A DNA stretch of 64,000 nt, from positions 1 to 64,000 of the forward strand of contig NZ_SWJZ01000082.1 in assembly GCF_005144475.1 (NCBI RefSeq), in the 5' to 3' direction. Under the pieces are notes generated by a model that ran no database searches, was not told the origin of the DNA, and saw only the letters and a program-made list of their open reading frames with translations. This DNA is from Rhodobacter capsulatus. GTDB taxonomy: Bacteria > Pseudomonadota > Alphaproteobacteria > Rhodobacterales > Rhodobacteraceae. Each line of letters starts with the position of its first letter. Position 1 is the stretch's first letter. The translations under genes were made by a program, and so were the position numbers. Shown piece by piece: positions 25,536-35,452 of this stretch.

Positions 25536-26945
25536 ATGAAAATGAAGAGTTTCTTCGGGGCTTGCGCGCTGGGTGCCGCGCTGGCGACTGCTGTGTCCCT
25601 GCCGGTTGCCGCGGAGACGCTGCGCATCGTCTCGGGAACGGGCAGCACGCCGCTGGCGGTGCCGATGAACCGTGCCGTGGTGGTGGAAAGCGACCAGCCG
25701 TTTTCGGAACTGTCGATCGCCAATCCCGGCATTGCCGATGTCACCACGCTCTCCGACAAGACGATCTATGTGCTGGGCAAGGTTCCCGGCCGCACGACGA
25801 TGACGATTCTGGGCGCCGATGGCACGCTGCTGTCGAATGTCGAAGTGCAGGTCACCCCCGACATCGCCGAATTCAAGGAACGGCTGAAACAGATCCTGCC
25901 CGGCGAGAACATCGAGGTCCGCACCGCCAATGACGGCATCGTGCTGTCGGGCACCGTGTCGTCCTCGGCGAAACTGGACCGCGCGCTGGATCTGGCGCGC
26001 CGCTACGCGGGCGACCGGGTGTCGAACCTGATGAATGTCGGCGGCACGCAGCAGGTGATGCTGAAAGTCCGCTTCGCCGAGATGCAGCGCTCGGTGTCGA
26101 AGAACCTCGCCTCGTCGCTGGCGATGCGCGGCACGGTGGGCGGCGGCAATGCCCAGACCGGCGTCGTCACCGGCACCGGCAATTTCACCGCGACCGATGC
26201 GGTGGGCAATGCCTTCGACAAGGGCACGATGCCGATTTCCCCCAACACCCAGGGCGCGCTGGGTCTTGGCTTCACCGTCGGCAACATGGAGTTCGGCGTC
26301 CTGCTGGAAGCGCTGGAAAGCAAGGGCATGGTCCGCACCTTGGCCGAGCCGAACCTGACCGCGCTGTCGGGGCAGCAGGCGAAGTTCCTGGCGGGCGGCG
26401 AATATCCGATCCCGGTGGTGGACGACGATGGCGTGTCGATCGAATACAAGCCCTTCGGCGTCGAGATGTCCTTCATCCCGCGCGTCGTCGACGGCGATCT
26501 GATCAACCTCGAAATCGCCGCCGCCGTTTCCGCCATCGACACCTCGGTGACGATGTCGAACAACGGCACCACGGTGAACGCCTTCAAGCGCCGCGAGACC
26601 TCGACCACGGTCGAGATGCGCGACGGCGAAAGCTTTGCCATCGCCGGGCTGCTGCAGGACGATTTCAACGATCTGAACACGCAGATCCCGTGGCTGGGCG
26701 ATGTGCCGGTGCTGGGCTCGCTGTTCCGCTCGACCGCGTTCGAACGCAAGCAATCCGAGCTTGTCATCATCATCACGCCGCATCTGGTCACGCCGACGCA
26801 TGGCGAGGCGCTGGCCTTGCCGACCGACCGGATCCGGCTGCCCAGCGAATCCGAGCTGTTCCTGCGCGGCAAGACCGAGGGCGGTGCCGCGGGCGAAGTG
26901 GCGCGGCAGGATTTTTCCGGCTCCTACGGCTATGTGATGGAGTGA
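25536..26945 (+). CDS. cpaC: Tad secretin CpaC (RcpA)
   Basis: A 469-aa outer-membrane secretin with a signal peptide (ending PVAAE), the pilus-formation N-domain (ELSIANPGIADVTTLSDKTIYVLGKV), a BON-like stretch, and the secretin core (VMLKVRFAEMQRS, TALSGQQAKFLAGGEYPIPVV, FIPRVVDGDLINLEI). It ends in WLGDVPVLGSLFRSTAF and the LVIIITPHLV strand. It forms the ring through which the pilus leaves. The start is MKMKSFFGACALGAA. Confidence 0.95.
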   Translation: MKMKSFFGACALGAALATAVSLPVAAETLRIVSGTGSTPLAVPMNRAVVVESDQPFSELSIANPGIADVTTLSDKTIYVLGKVPGRTTMTILGADGTLLSNVEVQVTPDIAEFKERLKQILPGENIEVRTANDGIVLSGTVSSSAKLDRALDLARRYAGDRVSNLMNVGGTQQVMLKVRFAEMQRSVSKNLASSLAMRGTVGGGNAQTGVVTGTGNFTATDAVGNAFDKGTMPISPNTQGALGLGFTVGNMEFGVLLEALESKGMVRTLAEPNLTALSGQQAKFLAGGEYPIPVVDDDGVSIEYKPFGVEMSFIPRVVDGDLINLEIAAAVSAIDTSVTMSNNGTTVNAFKRRETSTTVEMRDGESFAIAGLLQDDFNDLNTQIPWLGDVPVLGSLFRSTAFERKQSELVIIITPHLVTPTHGEALALPTDRIRLPSESELFLRGKTEGGAAGEVARQDFSGSYGYVME

Positions 26946-26949
26946 CGGG

Positions 26950-27639
26950 ATGAAGCTGGGGGGCCAGAGGATGCGCTATGGGGTGATCGTCGCGGGCGCG
27001 CTGGCGCTGGCCGGGTGCAGCAGTGGCGAAGTGGGCAGCCAGTATGAAACCGGCGGCTTCGGCAATGCGACGATGAACAACACCCTGATGATGACCGGAC
27101 AACGCGATTTCGCCGTCAGCCTGACGCGCAAATTCGCCCAGGACGTGCCCAATACCGTCAACTTCGCCTTCAACTCGGATCAGCTGGACGGCACGGCGCA
27201 GGCGGCGCTCGTGCAGCAGGCGAACTGGATCCGGCAATTCCCCGAAGTGAAATTCCGCGTCTACGGGCACACCGACCTTGTCGGCTCGGATGCCTACAAC
27301 AAGGCGTTGGGCCTGCGTCGCGCCCGCGCCGTCGTCGCTTTCCTGACCGGGCAGGGGATTTCCCGGTCCCGGCTGGAAGCGGTCGTGTCCTACGGCAAGA
27401 CCCAGCCGCTGGTCTATGACCCGGGTCCGAATGCGCAGAACCGCCGCACCGTCACCGAGGTTTCGGGGTTGGTCAAGCGCACACCGCAATATCTGGATGG
27501 CCAATATGCGGAACTGGTGTTCCGGCAATATGTCGTCTCGGCCATGCCGGTCAGCATCATCACGCTGTCGACCGGCCAGAGCAACGGCGGCAGCGGCGGC
27601 GGCAGCGGTGGTGGCGCAAGCGGCGGCGCGCCGCAATAA
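26950..27639 (+). CDS. OmpA-family lipoprotein in the CpaD position
   Basis: About 229 aa (222 from the second ATG at 26971). A lipobox (LALAGC) is followed by an OmpA-like peptidoglycan-binding domain (VNFAFNSDQLDGTAQAALVQQANWI, VYGHTDLVGSDAYNKALGLRRA, NRRTVTEV). The tail is Gly/Ser-rich (NGGSGGGSGGGASGGAPQ). It sits where CpaD/RcpB is expected and probably anchors the secretin to the cell wall, which is inference. SD evidence does not separate the two starts. Confidence 0.86.
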   Translation: MKLGGQRMRYGVIVAGALALAGCSSGEVGSQYETGGFGNATMNNTLMMTGQRDFAVSLTRKFAQDVPNTVNFAFNSDQLDGTAQAALVQQANWIRQFPEVKFRVYGHTDLVGSDAYNKALGLRRARAVVAFLTGQGISRSRLEAVVSYGKTQPLVYDPGPNAQNRRTVTEVSGLVKRTPQYLDGQYAELVFRQYVVSAMPVSIITLSTGQSNGGSGGGSGGGASGGAPQ

Positions 27640-27662
27640 GCCCGACGCAGATCTTCGTCTCG

Positions 27663-27688
27663 GGCGGGCTTTGGCAACAAGGCCCGCC
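27663..27688 (+). terminator. Hairpin in the gap before cpaE
   Basis: GGCGGGC-TT (from 27663) pairs with AAGGCCCGCC (27679-27688), followed by TGTTTC. It lies in the 233-bp gap between the OmpA-type gene and cpaE and may lower expression of the downstream genes or mark an internal promoter. Confidence 0.45.
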
Positions 27689-27872
27689 TGTTTCATCGAT
27701 CGTCGCCAAATACCCCACAATTGGAACAATCCGGCCCAAATGTTGCCCTGATTGGCCGCGACCTTCGGACAGCAGGAAATGGCGCGTCCCCGAGTCGTGC
27801 CCCTTTCGTGGCTGTGCCGGGCGCAGGCTTCCCCGGTTCCGGTCGCGAAATGCGTAACAAAGGACCGAGGCA

Positions 27873-29135
27873 ATGAGTGCAGCAGCAAGTCTTTCTCCGG
27901 AACCGGCCCCGATCGTGGCCTGCACGGTCTCGCGGGACGTCTCGAATTTCGACCTGCTGATCGAGGACATGGAAGCCGAATTGGGCGAAAGCTGGGGCGA
28001 CCTGACCTTCGAGGATGCGGTGGTCTTCCTCAACCAGCCCGATTCCGAACTGCTCGAATTCATCGCCATCGCGGTCGACAACGAGGATGAAAACAACCTC
28101 GCGCGGATTTCCGGCATCATCGGCACCGCCAAGGAAAAGGGCATCCGCGTCATCCTGATCGCCGAGGAAGTCAGTCCGATCGCCCTGCATCAGCTGCTGC
28201 GTCTGGGCGCCGATGATTTCGTGCCCTATCCGCTGCCCGAAGGCGCCCTGCACGAGGCGATCGAGCGGCTGGGCCAGTCCGATCTGCCGCCCGAACTGCC
28301 CGCTGCCGCCGCGCCGCCCGCCTTCAAGGCCTCGGGCGGGCGCGATGGCGTCGTGTTGCCGGTGCATGGCCTGTCGGGCGGGGTGGGGGCGACGACCTTT
28401 GCCGTCAATCTGGCCTGGGAACTGGCCACGCCCGAGGCCTCGAAGAAATCCCCGGCGCCGGCGCCGCGGGTCTGCCTGCTCGATTTCGACCTGCAATTCG
28501 GCTCTGCCTCGACCTATCTGGACCTGCCGCGCCGCGATCTGGTGTTCGAGATGCTGCAGGATACCGCGCATATGGATGCCGAAAGCTTCAATCAGGCGCT
28601 TCTGACCTTCAACGACCGGCTGCATGTGCTGACCGCGCCGTCGGAAATGCTGCCGCTCGACATCCTGACCGCCGAGGATATTTCCCGCATCATCGAGATG
28701 GCGCGGTCGAATTTCGATTTCGTGGTGATCGACATGCCGACCACCGTCGTCAGCTGGACCGAAACCGTGCTGAGCCAGGCGCATCTTTACTTCGCGCTGA
28801 TGGAGCTGGACATGCGCTCGGCGCAGAACACGCTGCGGATGATCCGGGCGCTGAAGGCGGAAAACCTGCCGATCGAGAAGCTGCGCTTCGTGCTGAACCG
28901 GGCGCCGAAATTCACCGATCTGTCGGGCAAGTCGCGGGTGAAGCGGCTGGCCGAAAGCCTGGATATCGGGATCGAGGTGCTGTTGTCGGATTGCGGCCGG
29001 ATCGTCACCCAGGCCAATGACCACGGCCTGCCGCTGGCGCTGTCGGCGGCCAAGGCGCCGCTGCGCAAGGAAATCCAGAAACTCGCCCAGTCCATCGTCG
29101 AATTGAACCGCGCCGCGGAAGCCGCCACGGCCTGA
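27873..29135 (+). CDS. cpaE: CpaE/TadZ pilus localisation ATPase-like protein
   Basis: A 420-aa protein with an atypical receiver domain (ARISGIIGTAKEKGIRVILIAEE..) and a MinD/ParA-like domain from ~155. The P-loop is GLSGGVGATTFAVNLA near residues 166-180. Both lysines of the deviant Walker A motif (KGGVGKTT) are replaced, by Ser and Ala. CLLDFDLQFGSAS and FDFVVIDMPTTV are the other switch motifs. TadZ/CpaE positions the machine at the pole. ATP hydrolysis is doubtful here. Confidence 0.9.
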   Translation: MSAAASLSPEPAPIVACTVSRDVSNFDLLIEDMEAELGESWGDLTFEDAVVFLNQPDSELLEFIAIAVDNEDENNLARISGIIGTAKEKGIRVILIAEEVSPIALHQLLRLGADDFVPYPLPEGALHEAIERLGQSDLPPELPAAAAPPAFKASGGRDGVVLPVHGLSGGVGATTFAVNLAWELATPEASKKSPAPAPRVCLLDFDLQFGSASTYLDLPRRDLVFEMLQDTAHMDAESFNQALLTFNDRLHVLTAPSEMLPLDILTAEDISRIIEMARSNFDFVVIDMPTTVVSWTETVLSQAHLYFALMELDMRSAQNTLRMIRALKAENLPIEKLRFVLNRAPKFTDLSGKSRVKRLAESLDIGIEVLLSDCGRIVTQANDHGLPLALSAAKAPLRKEIQKLAQSIVELNRAAEAATA

Positions 29136-29154
29136 GCCGAGCCCGGAGATCGCC

Positions 29155-30624
29155 ATGTTCTCGCGTTACAAGAAATCCGCCACCGCTGCGCCCACCGGGG
29201 GGGCCCTTGCCGCCCGGCCTGCCGCCGCGGCCCCGGTGCCGCAGGTGCCGATCGCCGCCGCGCCCGAGCCGCCGAAACCCGGCGTGCAGCGCCGCGTGAT
29301 GCCCGGGGCGCCGGTGTCGGCGCAGGCGGCCGCCGCCGACAAGGAACGCAAGCGCAAGGAGCGCATGGGCGAGCTCAAGGTCGAGCTGCACAAGCGGCTT
29401 TTGGAAAACCTGAACCTTGCCGCGCTGGAACATGCCTCGGAAACGGAGCTGAAATCCGAGATCGCGGCGATCTCGGGCGAGGCGATGACCGAGATGTCGG
29501 TGGTGCTGAACGCCGCCGAACGGCTGAGCCTGCATCAGGAACTTTACGACGAGGTGATGGGCCTTGGCCCGCTCGAGCCGCTTTTGAAGGACGAGACCGT
29601 CTCCGATATTCTGGTGAACGGGCCCAATCAGATCTTTGTCGAACGCTTCGGCAAGCTGCAGCTGTCGGATGTCACCTTCAAGGACGAAAAGCACCTGTTG
29701 CGGATCATCGACAAGATCGTCTCGGCGGTCGGCCGTCGCGTCGATGAATCAAACCCCTATGTCGACGCCCGTCTGGCCGACGGTTCGCGCTTCAACGCGA
29801 TGGTGCCGCCGGTCGCGGTGGATGGCTCGCTCGTCTCGATCCGGAAATTCAAGAAGGACAAGCTCGCCATCGACGATCTGGTCCGCTTCGGCGCCTTCAC
29901 CGAGGAGATGGCGGCCTATCTGCAGGCCGCCGTGGCGACGCGTCTGAACGTGATCGTCTCGGGCGGGACGGGGTCCGGGAAAACCACGACGCTGAACGCG
30001 CTGTCGAGTTTCATCGACAACTCCGAACGCATCCTGACGATCGAGGACACGGCCGAATTGCAGCTGCAGCAGACCCATGTCGGCCGGATGGAAAGCCGCC
30101 CGCCGAACGTCGAGGGCAAGGGCGCGGTGACGCAGCGCGACTGTTTGCGCAACGCGCTGCGGATGCGTCCCGACCGGATCATCGTCGGCGAAACCCGCGG
30201 CGAGGAAGTCATCGACATGTTGCAGGCGATGAACACCGGCCATGACGGCTCGATGACGACGATCCACGCCAACAACGCCCGCGACGGCATCTCGCGTCTG
30301 GAAAACATGGTCGCCATGGCGGGCATCGAAATGCCGCTCAAGGCCGTGCGCAGCCAGATCGCCAGCGCGGTCAACCTGATCGTGCAGGCCTCGCGTCTGC
30401 AGGACGGCTCGCGCCGGATGGTCTCGATCACCGAACTGACCGGGATGGAAGGCGACGTGATCTCGATGCAGGAAATCTTCCGCTACGAACGGCTGGGCCT
30501 TGCGCCCGACGGCAAGATCATCGGCCGCTTCACCGCGACCGGGGTGCGCAGCCATTATTCGGACCGGTTCCGGCAATGGGGCTATGACCTGCCCGCCGCG
30601 ATCTACGAACCGGTTCAGGACTGA
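29155..30624 (+). CDS. cpaF: Tad pilus motor ATPase CpaF (TadA)
   Basis: A 489-aa secretion ATPase of the VirB11/PulE family that drives pilus extension and possibly retraction. It has a Pro/Ala-rich N-terminus, an all-helical region around [14 protein letters not shown], the [19 protein letters not shown] strand, Walker [18 protein letters not shown] (about residues 266-282), the Asp box [14 protein letters not shown], Walker [14 protein letters not shown], and the His box [16 protein letters not shown]. All motifs are intact. Confidence 0.97.
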   Translation: MFSRYKKSATAAPTGGALAARPAAAAPVPQVPIAAAPEPPKPGVQRRVMPGAPVSAQAAAADKERKRKERMGELKVELHKRLLENLNLAALEHASETELKSEIAAISGEAMTEMSVVLNAAERLSLHQELYDEVMGLGPLEPLLKDETVSDILVNGPNQIFVERFGKLQLSDVTFKDEKHLLRIIDKIVSAVGRRVDESNPYVDARLADGSRFNAMVPPVAVDGSLVSIRKFKKDKLAIDDLVRFGAFTEEMAAYLQAAVATRLNVIVSGGTGSGKTTTLNALSSFIDNSERILTIEDTAELQLQQTHVGRMESRPPNVEGKGAVTQRDCLRNALRMRPDRIIVGETRGEEVIDMLQAMNTGHDGSMTTIHANNARDGISRLENMVAMAGIEMPLKAVRSQIASAVNLIVQASRLQDGSRRMVSITELTGMEGDVISMQEIFRYERLGLAPDGKIIGRFTATGVRSHYSDRFRQWGYDLPAAIYEPVQD

Positions 30625-30635
30625 CAGGGGGCGCC

Positions 30636-31604
30636 ATGATCATTTCCGCCACGCCGATCATCTATGGGCTGATCTTCGTCGCCGTGCTGCTTCTGGTCGA
30701 GGGCATCTATCTGCTGGTCTTCGGCAAGTCGATCTCGCTCAACAACCGGGTGAACCGCCGCCTTGAGCTGCTCGACAAGGGGCAGCGCCGCGAACAGGTG
30801 CTGGAGCAGCTCCGCAAGGAGGCGACGCAGCATTCGAAGGCGCAGGGCATTCCGCTTTATTCCCTGCTCGCCTCGAAGGCGCAAAAGGCCAATATCGCCT
30901 TTTCCCCGATGGCGCTGATCGGCGTGATGGCGCTGGTCAGCTTCGTCGCGTTTCTGGGCCTGACGCTGGGCACCGAGGCCTCGCCCCCGGTGCGGGCGGC
31001 GCTGGCGGTGGGGATGGGCGTCGGCGGGGTCTATTTCTGGGTCAACGGCAAGGCCAACAAGCGGCTGAAACTGGCCGAGGATCAGCTTCCCGACGCGGTC
31101 GAGCTGATGGTGCGCAGCCTGCGCGTCGGCCATCCGCTGGCTTCGGCGATTCAGGCGGTGGCGCGGGAAATCCCCGATCCGCTGGGCACCGAATTCGGCA
31201 TCATCGCCGACGAGGCCGCCTATGGCCGCAATGTGGTGGATTGCCTGCGCGATCTGGCCGAACGGCTCGACATGCAGGATCTGCGCTTCCTGGCCGTGGC
31301 GGTGTCGATCCAGCAGACCTCGGGCGGCAACCTGGCCGAGGTGCTGGAAGGTCTGGCCAAGGTGATCCGCTCGCGGTTCCGGCTGTTCCGTCGCGTCCGC
31401 GCCATCACCGCCGAGCCGAAATGGTCGGGCATTTTCCTGTCGGGCTTTCCGGTCGCCGTGCTGGTGGTGATCCAGGTGGTGGCGCCCGATTACTATGACA
31501 ACGTCAAGGACACGCCCTCCTTCGTTCCGGCCGCGCTGATCGTCTTCGCGCTTCTGGCGGCGAATGTGCTGTTCATGAAGATCATGACGACGATCAAGGT
31601 CTGA
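30636..31604 (+). CDS. tadB: Tad inner-membrane platform protein TadB
   Basis: A 322-aa T2SSF-domain membrane protein with N-terminal membrane segments (PIIYGLIFVAVLLLVEGIYLLVF; FSPMALIGVMALVSFVAFLGL) and the conserved cytoplasmic domain LPDAVELMVRSLRVGHPLASAI and SGGNLAEVLEGLAKVIRSR. Two C-terminal segments follow. With TadC it forms the base on which CpaF acts. 11 bp after cpaF and 10 bp before tadC. Confidence 0.94.
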   Translation: MIISATPIIYGLIFVAVLLLVEGIYLLVFGKSISLNNRVNRRLELLDKGQRREQVLEQLRKEATQHSKAQGIPLYSLLASKAQKANIAFSPMALIGVMALVSFVAFLGLTLGTEASPPVRAALAVGMGVGGVYFWVNGKANKRLKLAEDQLPDAVELMVRSLRVGHPLASAIQAVAREIPDPLGTEFGIIADEAAYGRNVVDCLRDLAERLDMQDLRFLAVAVSIQQTSGGNLAEVLEGLAKVIRSRFRLFRRVRAITAEPKWSGIFLSGFPVAVLVVIQVVAPDYYDNVKDTPSFVPAALIVFALLAANVLFMKIMTTIKV

Positions 31605-31614
31605 GGAGACAGGG

Positions 31615-32628
31615 ATGTCCGCACAAGCGATCACCGAGATGCTGACCGGCTGGCTGGGTCCGATGGGCCCGGTCATTGCCGTTGCGGCGCTGGGCGCCGT
31701 TCTGGTGCTGGCGGCGCTGCCCGCGCTTTTGTCGAAACGCGAAGACCCGCTCGACAAGCTGCGCAAAAGCATCGCGGCGGGCGGCGGCACGGTCGGTGCG
31801 GCGCAGGCGACGACGAAAAAGGCGCAAAAGCTGCGCAACACCTCGGGCCCCGACAAGCTGCAGAAATTCGCCGGGTTTCTGGAACCGCAAAGCAAGGAAG
31901 AAATGTCCGAAAGCCGGAAATGGCTGCACAAGGCGGGTTATCGCGGCCCGCATGCGGTGCGCCATTTCCACGCCGTGCAATTCGCGCTGGCGATCTCGTT
32001 GCTGGGCCTCGGCGTGCTTTACGTGCTGTTTTACAATGCCGGACACGAAATCCCGCTGGAATCGACCAATGCGATCGCGGCGATCCTTGGCCCGGCGGTC
32101 GGCGGCTATTACGCGCCGCGCCGCTGGGTGAACCAGCGCGTCGCCGCCCGCACCCAGGAAATCCAGGACGGCTTTCCCGATGCGCTCGACATGCTTCTGG
32201 TCTGCGTCGAGGCGGGGCAATCGCTCGATCAGGGCATCATCCGGGTGTCGAAGGAACTCGCCAATTCCTATCCCGCGCTGGCCGAGGAATTCGAGACCGT
32301 CGCCCACGAGATCAAGGCCGGTCTGGACAAGCCCACCGTGCTGCGCGCCTTTGCCGAACGCTCGGGCGTGTCCGATGTCGCCTCCTTCGTCACCGTGATG
32401 ATCCAGAGCCAGCAATTCGGCACCTCGATCGCCGAGGCGCTTCGGCTTTACGCCGCCGACATGCGCGACAAGCGGATCATGCGCGCCGAGGAAGCGGCGA
32501 ACAAGATCCCGACCAAGATGACGCTGGGCACGATGCTCTTCACCGTGCCGCCGCTGCTCATCATCCTTGTCGGCCCCTCGGTCCATGATATGATGGAAAA
32601 CTTCGCCGCCATCGGTGGTGGCCCTTAA
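31615..32628 (+). CDS. tadC: Tad inner-membrane platform protein TadC
   Basis: A 337-aa partner of TadB. It has the T2SSF motif FPDALDMLLVCVEAGQSLDQGI and QSQQFGTSIAEALRLYAADMRDKR, with membrane segments at the N-terminus (GPVIAVAALGAVLVLAALPALL), middle and C-terminus (MLFTVPPLLIILVGPS). A long basic linker (residues 35-100) follows the first membrane segment. Confidence 0.94.
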   Translation: MSAQAITEMLTGWLGPMGPVIAVAALGAVLVLAALPALLSKREDPLDKLRKSIAAGGGTVGAAQATTKKAQKLRNTSGPDKLQKFAGFLEPQSKEEMSESRKWLHKAGYRGPHAVRHFHAVQFALAISLLGLGVLYVLFYNAGHEIPLESTNAIAAILGPAVGGYYAPRRWVNQRVAARTQEIQDGFPDALDMLLVCVEAGQSLDQGIIRVSKELANSYPALAEEFETVAHEIKAGLDKPTVLRAFAERSGVSDVASFVTVMIQSQQFGTSIAEALRLYAADMRDKRIMRAEEAANKIPTKMTLGTMLFTVPPLLIILVGPSVHDMMENFAAIGGGP

Positions 32629-32638
32629 GATGTGATCC

Positions 32639-33202
32639 ATGCGCCTGACCCGTTTCGCGCCGCTTGCCGCGCTGTCGCTGTGCCTTCTGGCCGCCTGCAT
32701 GCCGGGCGGCCTTGGCGCGTCGAAGGGCAGCCCCTTTGCCCCCGGCGCGGCCGAGGGCGAGGGCGTTGACGGGTTGATCGTCGGGCATCGGCTGATGGCG
32801 GCGGGCGAATACGAACTGGCGCTGAAGGCCTATTACCGTGCCGCGGGCGAGCAGGGGGCGACGGTCGATGTCCTGTCCGCGATCGGCTCGGCCGATCTGA
32901 AGCTGGGCCGTCTGGGGCAGGCCGAACAGATCCTGCGCCGCGCCACCGAAAAGGACGAACGCTTCGTGCCCGCCTGGAACAATCTTGGCGTCGTGCTGAT
33001 GGAACAGGGCAAGGCCGCCGAGGCGGCGCGGGTGTTCCAGATCGCCTATGGGCTCGACAGTGGCGAATCCGACGCGATCCGGCAAAACCTGCGCCTGGCC
33101 CTCGCAAAGAAAGAGAAACCCGCCTATGATCCGCCGACGGACCGACCGTTCAAGCTGGTGCGGCGGGGGGTTGGAGAATACCTTCTGCTGACCGAGCAGT
33201 GA
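32639..33202 (+). CDS. TPR lipoprotein, TadD-like 1
   Basis: A 187-aa lipoprotein (lipobox LLAAC, Cys20) with two or three tetratricopeptide repeats (KLGRLGQAEQILRRATEKDERFVPAWNNLGVVL). TadD-type pilotins help secretin assembly. The C-terminal basic tail (FKLVRRGVGEYLLL) is unusual. It is 10 bp after tadC and precedes a second TPR lipoprotein. Confidence 0.85.
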   Translation: MRLTRFAPLAALSLCLLAACMPGGLGASKGSPFAPGAAEGEGVDGLIVGHRLMAAGEYELALKAYYRAAGEQGATVDVLSAIGSADLKLGRLGQAEQILRRATEKDERFVPAWNNLGVVLMEQGKAAEAARVFQIAYGLDSGESDAIRQNLRLALAKKEKPAYDPPTDRPFKLVRRGVGEYLLLTEQ

Positions 33203-33227
33203 GGCACGAGCAAGAGGACGCAGCAAC

Positions 33228-34088
33228 ATGCGCCACCCGATCATCCTTGTGCTCCTTGCGGGCTGTTCCTTCGCGCTTGCCGGCTGCATGGGCCGCGACA
33301 AGGCCGAGGTCGACAAGGCGCTCGACTCGGTCAATGCGGTCGATGCGACGAACCTGTCGGACATCATGCTGACGGTGGGCGACCCGCGCGAGGCGGTGGC
33401 CTATTTCACCCGCGCGACGAACGAACACCCCGAGCGGATCGACCTGCAGCGGGGGCTGGGCAAGTCGATGGTGCGGGCCGGTCAGGCCGAAGCCGCGATC
33501 GGCGTCTGGACCCGGGTCATCGCCATGCCCGAGGGCGGCAATGACGACAAGGTGGCGCTGGCCGATGCGCAGATCCGGGCGGGCAAGTGGGAAGCGGCCA
33601 AGGCGACGCTGAACACCATTCCGCCGACGCACGAGACCTTTGAACGCTACAAGCTCGAAGCGATGGTCGCCGACAGCGAGAAGAACTGGAAGAAGGCCGA
33701 CAGTTTCTACGAGACCGCCGCGGGGCTGACGACGCGGCCCTCGGGGGTGCTGAACAACTGGGGCTTTTCCAAGTTGACGCGCGGCGACGCCAAGGGCGCC
33801 GAGACGCTGTTCTCCGAGGCGCTGAGCTATGATTCCACCTCGTTCACCACCAAGAACAATCTGGTGATGGCGCGGGCGGCGCAGCACAAATACGATCTGC
33901 CGGTGGTCGACATGACCCAGACCGAACGGGCGAAGCTGCTGTATACGGCGGCGCTTTCGGCGATCAAGCAGGGCGATGTGACGATCGGCAAGGGTCTGTT
34001 GCAGGATGCGGTCGATACCTCGCCGGTCTATTTCGAGGAAGCGGCACGGGCGCTTGAAGCGCTGGATGCCGGGGGCAAGCGGGGCTGA
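33228..34088 (+). CDS. tadD: TPR lipoprotein, TadD-like 2
   Basis: A 286-aa precursor with two possible lipoboxes (LLAGC, Cys13; LAGC, Cys20). The body holds several TPR units (YFTRATNEHPERIDLQRGLGKSMVRAGQAEAAIGVW; NNWGFSKLTRGDAKGAETLF). It probably acts with the preceding lipoprotein in outer-membrane assembly of the secretin. One base separates its stop from the next start. Confidence 0.86.
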   Translation: MRHPIILVLLAGCSFALAGCMGRDKAEVDKALDSVNAVDATNLSDIMLTVGDPREAVAYFTRATNEHPERIDLQRGLGKSMVRAGQAEAAIGVWTRVIAMPEGGNDDKVALADAQIRAGKWEAAKATLNTIPPTHETFERYKLEAMVADSEKNWKKADSFYETAAGLTTRPSGVLNNWGFSKLTRGDAKGAETLFSEALSYDSTSFTTKNNLVMARAAQHKYDLPVVDMTQTERAKLLYTAALSAIKQGDVTIGKGLLQDAVDTSPVYFEEAARALEALDAGGKRG

Positions 34089-34089
34089 G

Positions 34090-34593
34090 ATGCTGGGTCT
34101 GAGCGTGTCGCAATCGGCTCTGGCGCTGTTCGTCGCCGTGCTGCCGATCTGCGCCTGGGTAAGCTATACCGATCTGAAATACATGAAGATCCGCAATGTC
34201 GCGGTGCTGGCGCTGATGGCGGTCTTTGCCGTCGTCGGCGTTCTGGTGCTGCCGCTGGAGGTCTGGGCCTGGCGCTGGCTGCATCTGCCGGTGGTTCTGG
34301 TCATCGGCCTTGTGCTGAACATGGCGCTGGGCGTGGGCATGGGCGACGTGAAATTCGCCGCCGCAAGCGCACCGTTCTTTTCCGCCGATCCGGGCCGGGT
34401 GATGCTGGCGATCGTGCTTTTGCAGGTCTGCCTGATCCTGGCCTTCGTCACCCATCGCATCGCCCGCGCCATTCCGGCGGTGCGGGCGGCGACGCCCGAC
34501 TGGGCCAGCTGGGGGCATCGGAAATTCCCCTTCGGCCTGGTGCTGGTGGGCACGCTGCTGAGCTATCTCGGGCTGATCGCCGCGCTCACCTGA
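34090..34593 (+). CDS. cpaA: Prepilin peptidase CpaA/TadV
   Basis: A 167-aa inner-membrane aspartyl protease of the type IV prepilin peptidase family, without the N-terminal methylase half, as usual for TadV. The catalytic Asp28 is in [12 protein letters not shown] and Asp86 in GVGMGDVKF. About five membrane segments. It should cut Flp1 and Flp2 after the leader Gly. It is the last gene of the operon and overlaps the convergent ispE by 8 bp. Confidence 0.93.
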   Translation: MLGLSVSQSALALFVAVLPICAWVSYTDLKYMKIRNVAVLALMAVFAVVGVLVLPLEVWAWRWLHLPVVLVIGLVLNMALGVGMGDVKFAAASAPFFSADPGRVMLAIVLLQVCLILAFVTHRIARAIPAVRAATPDWASWGHRKFPFGLVLVGTLLSYLGLIAALT

Positions 34594-35452
34594 TCTGCGG
34601 CGCGGCTTTCTGCGCCTGATCGCCAAGGCTGCCATGCGCGCTCCACCAGCCCGGATGACGGGCGGCCAGCGTCGCTTGCGCCGCTGCGGCCTCGGCTTCG
34701 GTGCCGAACAGACCAAAGCAGGTCGCCCCCGATCCCGACATCCGCGCCAGTTTGCAGCCGGGCAGGGCGGCAAGCACCGCCAGAACCTCGGCGATCACCG
34801 GGGCCTGCGCCACGGCCGGGGCCTGCAGGTCATTGCGCTGCGCGGAAAGCCAGGCGATGCAGGCATCCGCATCCCCAAAGGTCGGGATCTCGGGCAGGGG
34901 CGGATTGTCCTTGCGGCTCAGCGCCTTGAAGACCGAGGGCGTGGGCACTTCGACGCGCGGATTGACCAGAACCGCGGGCAGGGCGGGCAGGGCGACCGGG
35001 GTCAGATCCTCGCCGATGCCGCGGGTGCGGGCCGGGCGCGGATCAAGGCACATCGGCACGTCGGCGCCCAGTTTCAGCACCGCGCCCGCCTCGGGCAGGG
35101 GCTGTCCGGTCAGCGCCGCCATGCCGCGCAAGGCCGCCGCCGCATCCGACGACCCGCCGCCGATCCCCGAGGCCGCAGGCAGGCATTTCTCCAGCGTCAC
35201 CGCCGCCCCCGCGCCAAACAGCGCCGCCGCCTTCAGCACCAGGTTTTCCGGGCCCGCGGGCACGGCCGCGCCTTCGGGGCCGGACACCTTCAGCCCCAGC
35301 CCCAGCCCCTCGGCCGGGGCCAGCGTCAGCCCGTCGCCCACGGGCGAAAAGGCGACCAGACTGTCAAGCAGATGATAGCCATCGGCGCGCTGGCCGGTGA
35401 CATGCAGGGCCAGGTTGACCTTGGCCGGGGCGAAAACGTCAATTCTGCGCAT
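34586..35452 (-). CDS. ispE: 4-diphosphocytidyl-2-C-methyl-D-erythritol kinase
   Basis: A 288-aa GHMP kinase of the MEP isoprenoid pathway. Substrate motif [29 protein letters not shown] loop [21 protein letters not shown]-terminal [12 protein letters not shown]. It starts 14 bp inside the end of the TPR gene (start 35452, TPR stop 35439), so the two are translationally coupled. Length is typical. Confidence 0.95.
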   Translation of the reverse strand: MRRIDVFAPAKVNLALHVTGQRADGYHLLDSLVAFSPVGDGLTLAPAEGLGLGLKVSGPEGAAVPAGPENLVLKAAALFGAGAAVTLEKCLPAASGIGGGSSDAAAALRGMAALTGQPLPEAGAVLKLGADVPMCLDPRPARTRGIGEDLTPVALPALPAVLVNPRVEVPTPSVFKALSRKDNPPLPEIPTFGDADACIAWLSAQRNDLQAPAVAQAPVIAEVLAVLAALPGCKLARMSGSGATCFGLFGTEAEAAAAQATLAARHPGWWSAHGSLGDQAQKAAPQIR

